Source: CAZZKE01 sp964655005
GTDB taxonomy: Bacteria; Pseudomonadota; Alphaproteobacteria; Rhodospirillales; JABHCV01
Direction: 5' to 3'
Length of the DNA stretch: 23,105 nt
Assembly (NCBI GenBank): GCA_964655005.1
Contig: CAZZKE010000045.1
Location: forward strand, 1 to 23,105
How positions within the stretch are numbered: position 1 is the stretch's first letter; every line of letters starts with the position of its first letter. The translations under genes and the position numbers were made by a program. Below the pieces are notes generated by a model. The model was not told the DNA's origin. It searched no databases and worked only from the letters and a program-made list of their open reading frames with translations. Shown one piece after another: positions 8,431 through 17,424 of the stretch.

Positions 8431-9821
8431 GATCCGGCCCCCATCATTTCATGGTATCCGGGCAGGGCGGCGATCAGGTCGCGGAAGGCCTCGCCCCGGG
8501 CCTCGAAATTGCTAAATTGATCGAATGACGCACAGGCCGGGGACAACAGCACGACGCCGCCGCGCCGCGCCGCTTTGCTGGCCTGTTCGACGGCGCTGGG
8601 AAGATTGCCCGACGCGACCCACGAAACATGCCCGTTCAGGATCCCGGCGATGTCGTTGGCCGCCTCGCCGATCAGGAACGCCTGCCGGACGTTGCCCAGA
8701 TGGCTGGCGAGGGCGTCATAGCCGCCATCCTTGGCGCGGCCGCCGGCGATCCAGTAGATATCGCCGTAACAGACCAGGGCCCGGACGGCGGCATCGACGT
8801 TGGTTGCCTTGCTGTCATTGACATAGCTGACACCATCGATCACATCGATCAGTTCCTGACGATGGGCCAGGCCGGGAAAACTGTTCAGCCCTTCGGCGAT
8901 GACGCCTACGGCAAGGCCGGCGGCCCGCGCCGCCGCATACGCGGCGGCGGCGTTCTGGGCGTTATGATCGCCCGGCAAAGATGAAATCGCGGCCAGATTG
9001 GCGACGGTGACGGCATCGCCGGCGGTGGTGCCGTCATACAGCACGCCATCGCAGACATAGACACCGCCGGGGATCGCCCGAGAACCGGAAATCGGGATTA
9101 CCCTGCCATTACCCGGGGCGGCCAGTTCTTTATAGACGGCCCGGCCGTAATCATCATCGACCCCGACAATCGCCGTCTGCGATTTACCCTGGCCCCGGAA
9201 GATAGTTTTCTTGGCGGCCAGGTATCCGGCCATGCCGCCGTGGCGGTCCAGATGGTCGGGACTTACATTAAGCAACACCGCAATATCAAAAACGGCGGTA
9301 TTGATAAGATCAAGCTGATATGACGAAAGTTCCAGCGCATAAGTGCCATCTTCGCCCAGCGGTTCCAGTTCCAGGGCCGGCGTCCCAAGATTGCCGCCGA
9401 CCTGAACCCGCTTTCCGGCGCCGCCAAGGATATGCCCGATCAGCGCCGTGGTCGTCGATTTGCCATTGGTGCCGGTAACCCCGAGCAGGCTGGCGCGGGA
9501 TTGGGAACGGGCCAGCAATTCGATGTCGCAGATAATTTCGACACCGGCCCGGACGGCCAGTTCGGCGACCGGATGGACGGTCGGATGGTGCAGTGGAACG
9601 CCGGGGCTGAAAATCAGGGCCGCTATCTTGTTCCAGTCGCAGGCCGCCGGATCGACCAGCGGCACGCCGGCGGCGGCGGCGCTTTCCCGTTTCGCCGGGT
9701 CATCGTCCCAGGCCCACACCAGGGCGCCGCTTTTCCCCAGCGCCAGCGCGCTTGCCAGGCCCGAACGGCCAAGGCCGAAAACGGCGACGCACCGGTCAGT
9801 CAGGGAACAAACTTCGATCAT
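8427..9821 (-). CDS. murD: UDP-N-acetylmuramoylalanine--D-glutamate ligase MurD
   Basis: Cytoplasmic Mur ligase that adds D-glutamate to UDP-MurNAc-L-Ala. The N-terminal nucleotide-binding sequence is VAVFGLGRSGLASA, the ATPase P-loop is GVTGTNGKSTTTALIG, then LELSSYQLDLI, NVSPDHLDRHGG, and the C-terminal FPGLAHRQE, YVNDSKATNVDA and LLSPACASFDQFSNFEARG, all diagnostic for MurD. Two starts are possible: ATG at 9839 (470 aa), with poor upstream sequence, or ATG at 9821 (464 aa), with GAAG 6-9 nt upstream. I choose 9821 because MIEVCSLTDRCVAVFGLG aligns with how alphaproteobacterial MurD proteins usually begin; this is a family-based preference, not proof. It overlaps the GTG of ftsW by 4 bp. 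Confidence 0.95.
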   Translation of the reverse strand: MIEVCSLTDRCVAVFGLGRSGLASALALGKSGALVWAWDDDPAKRESAAAAGVPLVDPAACDWNKIAALIFSPGVPLHHPTVHPVAELAVRAGVEIICDIELLARSQSRASLLGVTGTNGKSTTTALIGHILGGAGKRVQVGGNLGTPALELEPLGEDGTYALELSSYQLDLINTAVFDIAVLLNVSPDHLDRHGGMAGYLAAKKTIFRGQGKSQTAIVGVDDDYGRAVYKELAAPGNGRVIPISGSRAIPGGVYVCDGVLYDGTTAGDAVTVANLAAISSLPGDHNAQNAAAAYAAARAAGLAVGVIAEGLNSFPGLAHRQELIDVIDGVSYVNDSKATNVDAAVRALVCYGDIYWIAGGRAKDGGYDALASHLGNVRQAFLIGEAANDIAGILNGHVSWVASGNLPSAVEQASKAARRGGVVLLSPACASFDQFSNFEARGEAFRDLIAALPGYHEMMGAGS

Positions 9822-9848
9822 TGTATCTTCAACCTTCATGCTTTCGGC

Positions 9849-10937
9849 TCAACGCAGTTTCAGCGTCGATAATCCGATCAGCGCCAGCACCACGGCGATG
9901 ATCCAGAAACGGATAACGATGGTCGGCTCGGCCCATCCCTTCTTCTCGAAATGATGATGCAGGGGGGCCATGGCGAAGACGCGCTTGCCGGTCAACTTGA
10001 AAGACAGCACCTGAACGATCACCGATACGGTTTCCAGGACAAACAGACCGCCGACAATCGCCAGCACCAGTTCGTGTTTGGTGATGATGCTGACCGCACC
10101 CAGCGCGCCGCCCAGCGCCAGCGAACCGGTATCGCCCATGAAAACTTTCGCCGGCGGCGCGTTGAACCATAAAAAACCGAGACCGCCGCCAATCAGGGCG
10201 GCGCAAAATACCGCCAGTTCACCGCTTTCCGGAACGTAGTTTATTTGCAGGTAGCTGGCGAAAACGACGTTTCCGGCCAGATAGGAAATCAACAGAAAGA
10301 CGCCGGCGGCAATCATAACCGGGCCGATGGCCAGGCCATCCAGGCCGTCGGTCAGGTTGACCGCATTGGAAGACCCGATCATCACGACGACGGCGAAAGG
10401 CACGAACATGATGCCCAGATCAAGCAGCAGGTTCTTGAAAAAAGGGACCGCCAGGGTGGTCGCCAGGGGGGCCGGCAACATTTGCGATATCCACACCGCG
10501 GCGGCGGTGGCGACCAGTGATTGCAGGACCAGCTTGACCTTGCCCGACAGCCCCTTGCTGTCGCGCTTGGTGATTTTCAGATAATCGTCGAGGAACCCGA
10601 TACCGCCATAGGCGATGGTGACGCCCAGCGCCGCCCACACATAACCGTTGCTCAGGTTGGCCCACAGCAAGGTCGAAAGGGTCAGGGCCAGCAGGATCAT
10701 GAAACCGCCCATGGTCGGCGTCCCCTGTTTGCTCAACAGGTGTCCTTCCGGGCCGTCATTACGAATGGGCTGACCGCCCTGCTGGCGTATTCGCAAATGG
10801 TTGATAAGCCACGGTCCGGCCATGAAACTGATAATCAGGGCGGTCATCATGGCGCCGCCGGTACGGAAGGTCAGGTAACGAAACACATTGAACAGCGAAA
10901 TCTGGTCCGCCAGGGGGAACAGGAAATGATAAAGCAT
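9849..10937 (-). CDS. mraY: Phospho-N-acetylmuramoyl-pentapeptide transferase MraY
   Basis: Polytopic inner-membrane enzyme that transfers phospho-MurNAc-pentapeptide to undecaprenyl phosphate, making lipid I (362 aa, usual length). The Mg-binding aspartates are in GFLDDYLK (D117, D118), followed by NLTDGLDGLA from residue 194 and FMGDTGSLALGG with D269. The signature HHHFEKKGWAEPTI begins at residue 327. TPTMGGFM near residue 73 is also typical. The hydrophobic pattern fits ten membrane helices. The start at 10937 follows the murF stop by 18 bp and has GGGAGGG about 11 nt upstream, one of the few non-overlapping junctions in the cluster. Confidence 0.97.
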   Translation of the reverse strand: MLYHFLFPLADQISLFNVFRYLTFRTGGAMMTALIISFMAGPWLINHLRIRQQGGQPIRNDGPEGHLLSKQGTPTMGGFMILLALTLSTLLWANLSNGYVWAALGVTIAYGGIGFLDDYLKITKRDSKGLSGKVKLVLQSLVATAAAVWISQMLPAPLATTLAVPFFKNLLLDLGIMFVPFAVVVMIGSSNAVNLTDGLDGLAIGPVMIAAGVFLLISYLAGNVVFASYLQINYVPESGELAVFCAALIGGGLGFLWFNAPPAKVFMGDTGSLALGGALGAVSIITKHELVLAIVGGLFVLETVSVIVQVLSFKLTGKRVFAMAPLHHHFEKKGWAEPTIVIRFWIIAVVLALIGLSTLKLR

Positions 10938-10955
10938 GGTTCTTCGATCCCTCCC

Positions 10956-12404
10956 CTATCGCCCGTTGACCGCACGTCGCGGTGCGGCGGTGGTTTTGTC
11001 CGCCGCGGCCAGCAAGGCGTCGACGATCATCCCGGTGCGGCTGCCGTGGGAACCCTTGACCATGACCACGTCGCCGGAACCGATTGCCGCCAGCACGATC
11101 GGCAGCAGGGCTTCGCTGTTTTCTTCGTGGCCGCCACGCATATCCGGCGCGATGGCCGCAAACAGATGGGCCATGTCGCTGCCGGCGGTGAACACCAGAT
11201 CGATGCCATTGCGTTCGAGCGGCCCCGCCAGGGCGGCATGGCGGGCGGGCGATTCCGCCCCCAGTTCACGCATATCGCCCAATACCGCGATGCGGCGGCC
11301 ACCGGCCCCCGGCAAGGCCCGGCCCAGAACCTCGAATGTCGCGGCCATGGAAACCGGGCTGGCGTTATAGCTTTCGTCGATCAGCGTGAAGGGGTGCCCG
11401 GCGATCACCGGATTGTGGACCCGACCGCGGCCCCTGGGCGGCCTGAGATCGGCGAATGACCTGGCCGCTTCGCCGACATTGCCGCCGGCGGCGGCAACCG
11501 CCGCCAACACCCCCAGGCTGTTCATTACCCAGTGATGCCCGGCGACGCCAAGCCGGTAACTAAGGCCATGGCCGGCGATGTCGATGGTTACGGAACTGCC
11601 GTCAGTATCCCGCGTTTCCTCGATCAGCCGGAAATCGGCATCATCGGATACGCCGAAACCGATGATCCGGCTGACGCCATAACTGTCCGCCGCTTCGGCC
11701 AATCGGTGGAAATGGTCGTTGTCACGGTTGAGCACCGCCATGGCCCCCGGTTCGACCCCGGCGAAGATTTCCGCCTTGGCCTCGGCGATCGCTTCGAGGC
11801 TGCCGAAACGAGCCGTATGGACGGCCTCGACATTGGTGATGAGCGCCACATGCGGCCTGGTCATTTTGGCCAGCGGGGCAATTTCACCGGGACTGTTCAT
11901 ACCCATTTCAAAGATTCCAAAAGTCGCCTGTTGTGGCATCCGCGCCAGACTTAACGGCACCCCCCAGTGATTGTTCAGGCTGCCCTGACTGGCGCTGGTC
12001 AGGGCTTGCCGGGCGAGCACGAATTTAAGCGCTTCCTTGGTCCCGGTCTTGCCGACGCTACCGGTCACCGCGATAATTCTGGCCGTGGTGCGGGTCCTGG
12101 CGGCGATGCCCAGATCGCACAGGGCCTGCGATGTGTCACTGGCCTTAAGGACCGGCGCCCGGTCGCCTAACCCGCCCGGATCACGGTCGATCAGCACGGC
12201 GGCGGCGCCCCCCGTCAGGGCGGCGGCGGCGAAGTCATGACCGTCAAAATTGGGTCCTTTGACGGCGACGAAAAGATCGCCCGGAACCAGCGTCCGGCTG
12301 TCGATGGAAACGCCGGTGGCGTTCCACGGGCCGGTGGCCTTGCCGCCGGTCGCCGCTTCGGCCTGTTTGTCTGTCCAGATAATTTCCGTGACTGCCGGGG
12401 TCAT
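10956..12404 (-). CDS. murF: UDP-MurNAc-tripeptide--D-alanyl-D-alanine ligase MurF
   Basis: Cytoplasmic Mur ligase that adds D-Ala-D-Ala, made by the ddl product encoded in the same cluster, to UDP-MurNAc-tripeptide (482 aa). The N-terminal domain has VSIDSRTLVPGDLFVAVKG and FDGHDFAAAA. The ATPase P-loop AVTGSVGKTGTKEAL sits near residue 112; SLNNHWGVPLSLARMP and FEMGMNSPGEIAPLA are classic MurF. The C-terminal half has LIDESYNASPVSM, AVLGDMRELG and MVKGSHGSRTG. The ATG at 12404 overlaps the murE stop as ATGA, with GGAGG 7 nt upstream, a clear start. The gene is followed after 18 bp by mraY. Confidence 0.97.
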   Translation of the reverse strand: MTPAVTEIIWTDKQAEAATGGKATGPWNATGVSIDSRTLVPGDLFVAVKGPNFDGHDFAAAALTGGAAAVLIDRDPGGLGDRAPVLKASDTSQALCDLGIAARTRTTARIIAVTGSVGKTGTKEALKFVLARQALTSASQGSLNNHWGVPLSLARMPQQATFGIFEMGMNSPGEIAPLAKMTRPHVALITNVEAVHTARFGSLEAIAEAKAEIFAGVEPGAMAVLNRDNDHFHRLAEAADSYGVSRIIGFGVSDDADFRLIEETRDTDGSSVTIDIAGHGLSYRLGVAGHHWVMNSLGVLAAVAAAGGNVGEAARSFADLRPPRGRGRVHNPVIAGHPFTLIDESYNASPVSMAATFEVLGRALPGAGGRRIAVLGDMRELGAESPARHAALAGPLERNGIDLVFTAGSDMAHLFAAIAPDMRGGHEENSEALLPIVLAAIGSGDVVMVKGSHGSRTGMIVDALLAAADKTTAAPRRAVNGR

Positions 12405-13855
12405 CCTGCGGCCTCCGTCACGGCCCGGCGGATTTCTTCACCGTCATCGAACGGCAAAACCCGGTCGCCGATGATCTGGCCGCGTTCATGGCCCTTGCCG
12501 GCGACGACAAGGACATCGCCCGGACCGAGGGCGCCGACGGCGGCGGCGATGGCGGCGGCCCGGTCGCCGATTTCGCGGGCGGCGGGACAGGCGGCCAGGA
12601 TCTGGCCCCGGATGATGGCCGGGTCTTCGCCACGTGGATTGTCGTCGGTAACTATCACCCGGTCGGCCAGTTTAGACGCGATGGCGCCCATTTCGGGCCG
12701 TTTGGCGCGGTCCCGGTCGCCGCCACAGCCAAACACCACATGAAGCTGGCCGGTGGCATGGGGACGCAGCGCCCCCAGCACATTGGCCAGCGCGTCCGGG
12801 GTATGGGCGTAATCGACATAGACCGTGCCGCCGGCGGTCGTCTCGGCGATCCGTTGCAAACGGCCCGGAACCCCTTCCAGTGACCGCAAGGCCTGGACGG
12901 CATCGCCGGGTTTGCCGCCGCCGGCGATTACCAGCCCCAGGGCGCAGAGCGCGTTTTCAACCTGGAAGTATCCCGCAAGCGGCAGCACGACTTCGTACGG
13001 TTCACCCATCACGCGCAGCTTTAGCCGCTGGCCTTCGGCGCTGGCCTGAACATCGATCAGGCGGATATCCCGGCCGGCCCGGCCATAGCCGACAAGCCGG
13101 CAACCCCGGTCCCGGACAATACGGGAAAATTCCTCATAGGTGGCGTCGTCGGCGTTCAAAACGGCCGTGCCGTCGGCGTTCAGTATTTCGCCGAACAGCC
13201 GCACCTTGGCCTGTTGGTAGGCCGCCATGGTTCCATGGTAATCCAGATGATCGTGGCTCAGATTGGTAAAACCGGCCAGGGAAACATCGACGCCGTCGAG
13301 CCGGTACTGCGCCAGGCCATGGGACGAAGCCTCCATGGCCACGACCTCGACACCCTGCCCGGCCAGGGTCGCCAGATTAGAATGCAGATCGGCGCAATCC
13401 GGTGTCGTCAGGCCTTCGGCGATGTACATTTGGGGGGCCGAAATGCCGAGTGTGCCGATGCTGGCCGCCGGGCGGCCCAATATCGTCCACATCCGGCGCA
13501 CGAAGGAAACCACCGAGGTCTTGCCGTTGGTGCCGGTAACGGCGGCGATGGAAGCCGGCTGACACCGATGGAACCGCGCCGCCATCAGGGCGTAACGGCG
13601 GCGGGGATTACCATCATTAATGGTCGGGACGCTCGCCGCCGTGCCGGGCGGAGCAAGCACCGCGACGGCGCCGCGCGAGACCGCATCGGCAACAAACCGC
13701 CGCCCGTCGGCGGTGCTTCCGGGGATTGCGGCAAACAGGAAACCGGGACGCACCAGACGGGAATCGCACGTCAGGCCGGCGATATCGGTTTCCATAAAAT
13801 CAGCGCCGCAGTTCACGTCTTTTTCGTCTCCGTCCAGTAAATCAATAAGTTTCAA
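12401..13855 (-). CDS. murE: UDP-MurNAc-L-Ala-D-Glu--meso-diaminopimelate ligase MurE
   Basis: Cytoplasmic Mur ligase that adds the third stem residue (484 aa). Motifs: LTCDSRLVRPGFLFAAIPG (UDP-binding domain), P-loop GTNGKT (108-113), MEASSHGLAQYRLDG, NLSHDHLDYHG, a lysine at 217 in AYQQAKVRLF that is probably the carbamylated one, and DYAHTPDAL. DNPRGEDP at 405-412 contains the DNPR motif that recognises meso-diaminopimelate, so the wall is predicted to be the usual Gram-negative type. The initiation codon appears to be TTG at 13855, giving MKLIDLL and a 14-bp overlap with ftsI, with AGGGG upstream; a GTG at 13816 is the nearest alternative but would remove conserved N-terminal residues. 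The start is less sure than the identity. Confidence 0.95.
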   Translation of the reverse strand: MKLIDLLDGDEKDVNCGADFMETDIAGLTCDSRLVRPGFLFAAIPGSTADGRRFVADAVSRGAVAVLAPPGTAASVPTINDGNPRRRYALMAARFHRCQPASIAAVTGTNGKTSVVSFVRRMWTILGRPAASIGTLGISAPQMYIAEGLTTPDCADLHSNLATLAGQGVEVVAMEASSHGLAQYRLDGVDVSLAGFTNLSHDHLDYHGTMAAYQQAKVRLFGEILNADGTAVLNADDATYEEFSRIVRDRGCRLVGYGRAGRDIRLIDVQASAEGQRLKLRVMGEPYEVVLPLAGYFQVENALCALGLVIAGGGKPGDAVQALRSLEGVPGRLQRIAETTAGGTVYVDYAHTPDALANVLGALRPHATGQLHVVFGCGGDRDRAKRPEMGAIASKLADRVIVTDDNPRGEDPAIIRGQILAACPAAREIGDRAAAIAAAVGALGPGDVLVVAGKGHERGQIIGDRVLPFDDGEEIRRAVTEAAG

Positions 13856-15509
13856 GCCGCCGGTCCCCTGGGCCCGACGGCAACGAGGCCAGCCTGACCG
13901 TTTGCGGCATCAGGCCAAGCAGCGGCCCCATGCCGGCGATCGTGCGTCCGACCACCGGCGCCGCGACCCAGCCGCCGGTGGCGTAATTGAAGGTCTTTTC
14001 GGTGCCTTTGGGTTCATCGAGCATGGCGATCACCACGTATCGGGGATCGTTCATGGGGAAGGCGCCAACAAAAGAGGAAATAAGCGATTTTTCCACATAC
14101 CGGCCATTAAGCTGTTTTTCCGCCGTGCCGGTCTTGCCGCCGACCAGATAACCGGCGGCGGCGGCATTCTTGCCGGTGCCTTCGGTGACCACCCGGCGCA
14201 TCAGGGTGCGCATTTTGTCCGAGGTTTGCGCCGACAGCACCCGTTCGCCTTCCGGCGCCCCCAGGCCACGGTGCTTGAGCAGACTGACCGGACGGCGAAT
14301 GCCCCCGTTGACCAGGGCCGCCACCGCGCCGGCCAGTTGCAGCGGACTGACCGAAATGCCGTGCCCATAGGAAATTGTCATGGTGCTGATGTCGCCCCAG
14401 CGCCGGGGGTATTGCGGCAGCCCGATTTCCGGCAGTTCGACCTCTGAAGGACGCAGCAGGCCAAAGCGCTCCAGATAGAATTTCTGTACCTTGGCGCCTA
14501 TATCCATGGCCATTTTCGCGGTCCCGATATTGGATGAATAGATCAGGATTTCCGGAACCGACAGCCAACGATTTTTACCGTGATAGTCGGTGATCGTGTA
14601 GCGCGCTATGCGGATCGGCTTGGAAGCGTCGTAGCCGTCTTTCAGGCCGACCGTGTCGCTGTCCAGCGCCATCGCCGTAGTGAATAGCTTGAATGTCGAA
14701 CCCATCTCGTAGACGCCCTTGCTGGCCCGGTTGAAACCGGCGTCGCCGAGCATGGTTGCCGGCAGGTTGGGATCGAAATCCGGCAGCGACACCATGGCCA
14801 TTACTTCGCCGGTCTGGGCGTCGATTACGGCGGCGGCGGCGGCGCGCGCCTTGAATTCGACCATCGAATTCATCAATTCGCCGCGCAGCAGGGACTGGAC
14901 ACGAATGTCGATGGATAACTGTAACGGCTGGGTGGCGTCTTTCAGGGCGTCGGTAAACTGTTTTTCGATGCCGGCGATGCCGTTGCCGTCGATATCGGTC
15001 AGGCCCAGAATATGGGCGGCCTCACGGCCCTGGGGATAGACCCGGCGTTCGCCCTGGCGGAAGGCCAGGCCGGGAATGCCAAGCCGGTTGACTTCGAATT
15101 GCTGATTGGGCGTCAGGTTGCGGCTAAGCCAGACGAAACGGGACCCGGAATCCAGTTTGGCGAGTACCTCGCTATAATTCAGGCCGGGCAGCACCTGAAC
15201 CAGCCGGGCCGCCGCATCCTCGGCATCCATGATATCGCGCGGGTCGGCGAACAGCGATGCGCTTGGAAGACTGGTGGCCAGTATCACGCCGTTGCGGTCG
15301 ATGATATCGGCCCGGCCGGCGATGCTTGGGGCGGCGGCGGCGACATGGGCGACCGGGGGCCGGCTGGGCGGACCAAACACCGTCAATTCAACCAGCCGGG
15401 CCGAGATCGCGATAAACGCGATCATGAAGACCACGCCCGTCACCAACAGTCTGTTACGACCGGTTTCCAGCGCCTGTTTGATGTTGCCTTGCAGTTGCAC
15501 ATGGGTCAT
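13842..15509 (-). CDS. ftsI: Septal peptidoglycan transpeptidase FtsI (PBP3, class B)
   Basis: Bitopic penicillin-binding protein that cross-links septal peptidoglycan with FtsW (555 aa). One membrane helix lies at about residues 21-43 after a short cytoplasmic tail; the pedestal domain starts with GRADIIDRNGVILATS. The transpeptidase domain has the three active-site motifs: STFK (S271 nucleophile, K274), SSN (325-327) and KTGTAEK (KTG at 459-461). No transglycosylase domain is present, so it is class B. The ATG at 15509 overlaps the ftsL stop by 4 bp and has GGGGAG about 9 nt upstream. The C-terminus is short and ends just past the transpeptidase fold. Confidence 0.96.
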   Translation of the reverse strand: MTHVQLQGNIKQALETGRNRLLVTGVVFMIAFIAISARLVELTVFGPPSRPPVAHVAAAAPSIAGRADIIDRNGVILATSLPSASLFADPRDIMDAEDAAARLVQVLPGLNYSEVLAKLDSGSRFVWLSRNLTPNQQFEVNRLGIPGLAFRQGERRVYPQGREAAHILGLTDIDGNGIAGIEKQFTDALKDATQPLQLSIDIRVQSLLRGELMNSMVEFKARAAAAAVIDAQTGEVMAMVSLPDFDPNLPATMLGDAGFNRASKGVYEMGSTFKLFTTAMALDSDTVGLKDGYDASKPIRIARYTITDYHGKNRWLSVPEILIYSSNIGTAKMAMDIGAKVQKFYLERFGLLRPSEVELPEIGLPQYPRRWGDISTMTISYGHGISVSPLQLAGAVAALVNGGIRRPVSLLKHRGLGAPEGERVLSAQTSDKMRTLMRRVVTEGTGKNAAAAGYLVGGKTGTAEKQLNGRYVEKSLISSFVGAFPMNDPRYVVIAMLDEPKGTEKTFNYATGGWVAAPVVGRTIAGMGPLLGLMPQTVRLASLPSGPGDRRLETY

Positions 15510-15832
15510 CGCCGGTCTCCCCTGGCCGAACCCAGAGAGACATTCGCAATGCCGTCACTGAACGAACCGACCTCTTCCAGAGTCGCCAGTTGCGATGGCT
15601 TGACCGGCCCCATGCCCAGTAGCCGCCGGGCCAGTTCGCCTAGTCTTTGCGGATTGTTAAGATAGCTCCATTCGGCTTTCAGCACATGAATGGACTGCCG
15701 TTCCCGATAGATCGACTTGTTCAGGCGGGTCAGTTCCTGTTCCAGATCCTGGACCCGGTATTTAATCGAAAACAGGGCCACGCTGAGGGCGCCGGCGAGC
15801 AACAGAAACAGCACGGTGGTGTGGCGGATCAT
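15506..15832 (-). CDS. ftsL: Cell division protein FtsL
   Basis: Small bitopic divisome protein (108 aa) that in known systems pairs with FtsB and FtsQ and activates FtsWI. A single membrane helix spans about residues 5-23, followed by a heptad-like coiled coil (about 27-58, KYRVQDLEQELTRLNKS) and a C-terminal stretch EWSYLNNPQRLGELA typical of alphaproteobacterial FtsL. A longer frame reaches 15868 with an arginine-rich start, but the ATG at 15832 forms an ATGA overlap with the rsmH stop and is preferred; its Shine-Dalgarno sequence is weak. Position between rsmH and ftsI supports the call, because FtsL is poorly conserved in sequence. Confidence 0.9.
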   Translation of the reverse strand: MIRHTTVLFLLLAGALSVALFSIKYRVQDLEQELTRLNKSIYRERQSIHVLKAEWSYLNNPQRLGELARRLLGMGPVKPSQLATLEEVGSFSDGIANVSLGSARGDRR

Positions 15833-16830
15833 GACCGCACCCCGATACCGTCGGCGTCGCCTGGCCAAGGCGGGGAACCGTTACGTTCCGCCGCCCTGAG
15901 CCTGGCCGATCTGGCCCTTGGATTGGATGAAATTTCGGCCGCCGTCGGTTTGATGGCGCCACGCTTGATAAGCCGGAAACTGGGTTCGCGAAGGCCCGGA
16001 TCATTGGCCGTTATCGCCTGCGGCAGATGCCGTGACGGATTTGCCGAAGCGCCGCTGCGGGACTGCAAAAACTTTTTTACCCGGCGGTCTTCCAGGGAAT
16101 GGAAGGAAACCACGGCGAGACGTCCGCGCGGCGCCAGCAGGCGTTCGGCCGCCGACAATCCACGTTCGAGTTCGCCCAGTTCATCGTTCACGAAAATTCG
16201 CAGCGCCTGAAAGGTGCGGGTCGCCGGGTCGATGCCGTCTTTCGATTTCCTGACGATACGCCGAAGCAGCCCGGCCAGTTGCCCGGTGGTGGTGAACGGC
16301 GTCCGGGCGCGATCACTGACAATGGCGGCGGCAATGCGGCGCGAAGCCCGTTCCTCGCCGAAATCAAACAGAATGTCGGCCAGATCATCGGCCGCCATCG
16401 TATTGAGCACCTGTGCTGCGGTACGGGTCGCGCCCTGCCCCATGCGCATGTCCAGCGGGCCATCGTTTTTAAAAGAAAACCCCCGTTCGGGATCGTCGAT
16501 CTGCATGGAAGAAACGCCCAGGTCCAGCGCCACGCCGTCGACCCGCTCGATTCCGGCCTCGCCAAGCAGCCGCACCATATCGCCGTAACAGCCGCCCAGC
16601 ACCCGCAGCCGCCCAGGGAAGCGGCGGGCCAGTTCCCGGCCGATGGTCAGGGCGCGGGGGTCGCGGTCGATACCGAAGACCCGGCAGTCGGCGGTTTCCA
16701 GAATGGCCGTGGCGTAGCCGCCGGCGCCGAATGTGCCATCGACATAAACCGCACCGTCGCGGGGCTTCAGCACATCCAGCGTTTCCTTCAGCATAACCGG
16801 GGTGTGGGGGCGTTCGGGAGCGGTCGTCAT
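15829..16830 (-). CDS. rsmH: 16S rRNA (cytosine-1402-N4)-methyltransferase RsmH
   Basis: SAM-dependent methyltransferase (333 aa, formerly MraW) that methylates N4 of C1402 in 16S rRNA, tuning decoding at the P site. HTPVML at residues 9-14, the SAM-binding loop DGTFGAGGY (31-39), FGIDRDPRA, LDLGVSSMQIDDPERGFSF and GPLDMRM are all family hallmarks, as is VSFHSLEDRRVKKF in the C-terminal half. The ATG at 16830 overlaps the mraZ stop by one base (TGATG) and has GGAGGGG a few bases upstream. The C-terminal tail is basic. Second gene of the cluster, as in most bacteria. Confidence 0.97.
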   Translation of the reverse strand: MTTAPERPHTPVMLKETLDVLKPRDGAVYVDGTFGAGGYATAILETADCRVFGIDRDPRALTIGRELARRFPGRLRVLGGCYGDMVRLLGEAGIERVDGVALDLGVSSMQIDDPERGFSFKNDGPLDMRMGQGATRTAAQVLNTMAADDLADILFDFGEERASRRIAAAIVSDRARTPFTTTGQLAGLLRRIVRKSKDGIDPATRTFQALRIFVNDELGELERGLSAAERLLAPRGRLAVVSFHSLEDRRVKKFLQSRSGASANPSRHLPQAITANDPGLREPSFRLIKRGAIKPTAAEISSNPRARSARLRAAERNGSPPWPGDADGIGVRS

Positions 16831-17303
16831 CAGGCCCCTCCGTCCGGTTTGCGGCCCGGCGGCGGCAGGGTGACGCCGCGGGCGCGGGCCTGTTCCAGCC
16901 CGCGGTGACGGTGTTCTTCATGAAGTTCGGGACACCATATCTGAAACGAATTAACGCGCCCGACGAAACGCGCTTCGGTGTCAATGCCGGCCCTTTGCAA
17001 AAGCTCCCCGGGCACCACTATGCGCCCTTCCGGGTCGAACGGCAGGGCGTGGGCATTGTCCAGAATGGCGATCAGCAGGTCGTCCTGTTCCGGGGAGAAC
17101 ATGGCGAGAGATTCATCGACCCGCTGGGTCAGTTGGCGGAAATAGGCCTCGCCACAGGCCTCGATGGCCTGAAAGCGGATCGAGGGATAGACGTAAACGC
17201 CGGCGAACCCTTCCCCGACGAAAGCGTCGCGAAACGGTTTGGGGACGGAAACCCGCCCTTTCTTGTCAATCCTGTTGACATGTCTGCCGACCAACAGCGT
17301 CAT
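16830..17303 (-). CDS. mraZ: Transcriptional regulator MraZ
   Basis: DNA-binding protein at the head of the dcw cluster; in E. coli it represses its own operon by binding TGGG-type repeats. The 157-aa product is two tandem AbrB-like units, each with the DxxGR motif: DKKGRVSVP at residues 13-21 and DPEGRIVVP at 90-98. HVNRID precedes the first. The C-terminal tail is arginine-rich and ends RKPDGGA. A GTG at 17366 would add 21 unrelated residues; I take the ATG at 17303 because MTLLVGRHVNRID matches the family N-terminus, although its Shine-Dalgarno sequence is weak. Six TGGG boxes lie 122-175 bp upstream, fitting autoregulation. Confidence 0.95.
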   Translation of the reverse strand: MTLLVGRHVNRIDKKGRVSVPKPFRDAFVGEGFAGVYVYPSIRFQAIEACGEAYFRQLTQRVDESLAMFSPEQDDLLIAILDNAHALPFDPEGRIVVPGELLQRAGIDTEARFVGRVNSFQIWCPELHEEHRHRGLEQARARGVTLPPPGRKPDGGA

Positions 17304-17424
17304 TTCGGCCCCCGATGCCGTAGTGCCATTCGCCCCATCAGGTTGGAAAGTTCGCCGTCTCGTCACGCGCCTGTTGGGCCACGATGCGCCCGTTGACCGG
17401 CTTCGCTTCCCGATGACTACCTAA

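Noticed and set aside
619..14447. Long plus-strand open frames antisense to the dcw genes, up to 367 codons (for example 1983-2687, 3880-4701, 5442-6281, 6632-7735, 10521-11459, 13620-14447)
   Set aside because: They are antisense shadows of well-identified minus-strand genes in GC-rich DNA, show no family motifs, and have His/Arg/Gln-rich low-meaning translations.
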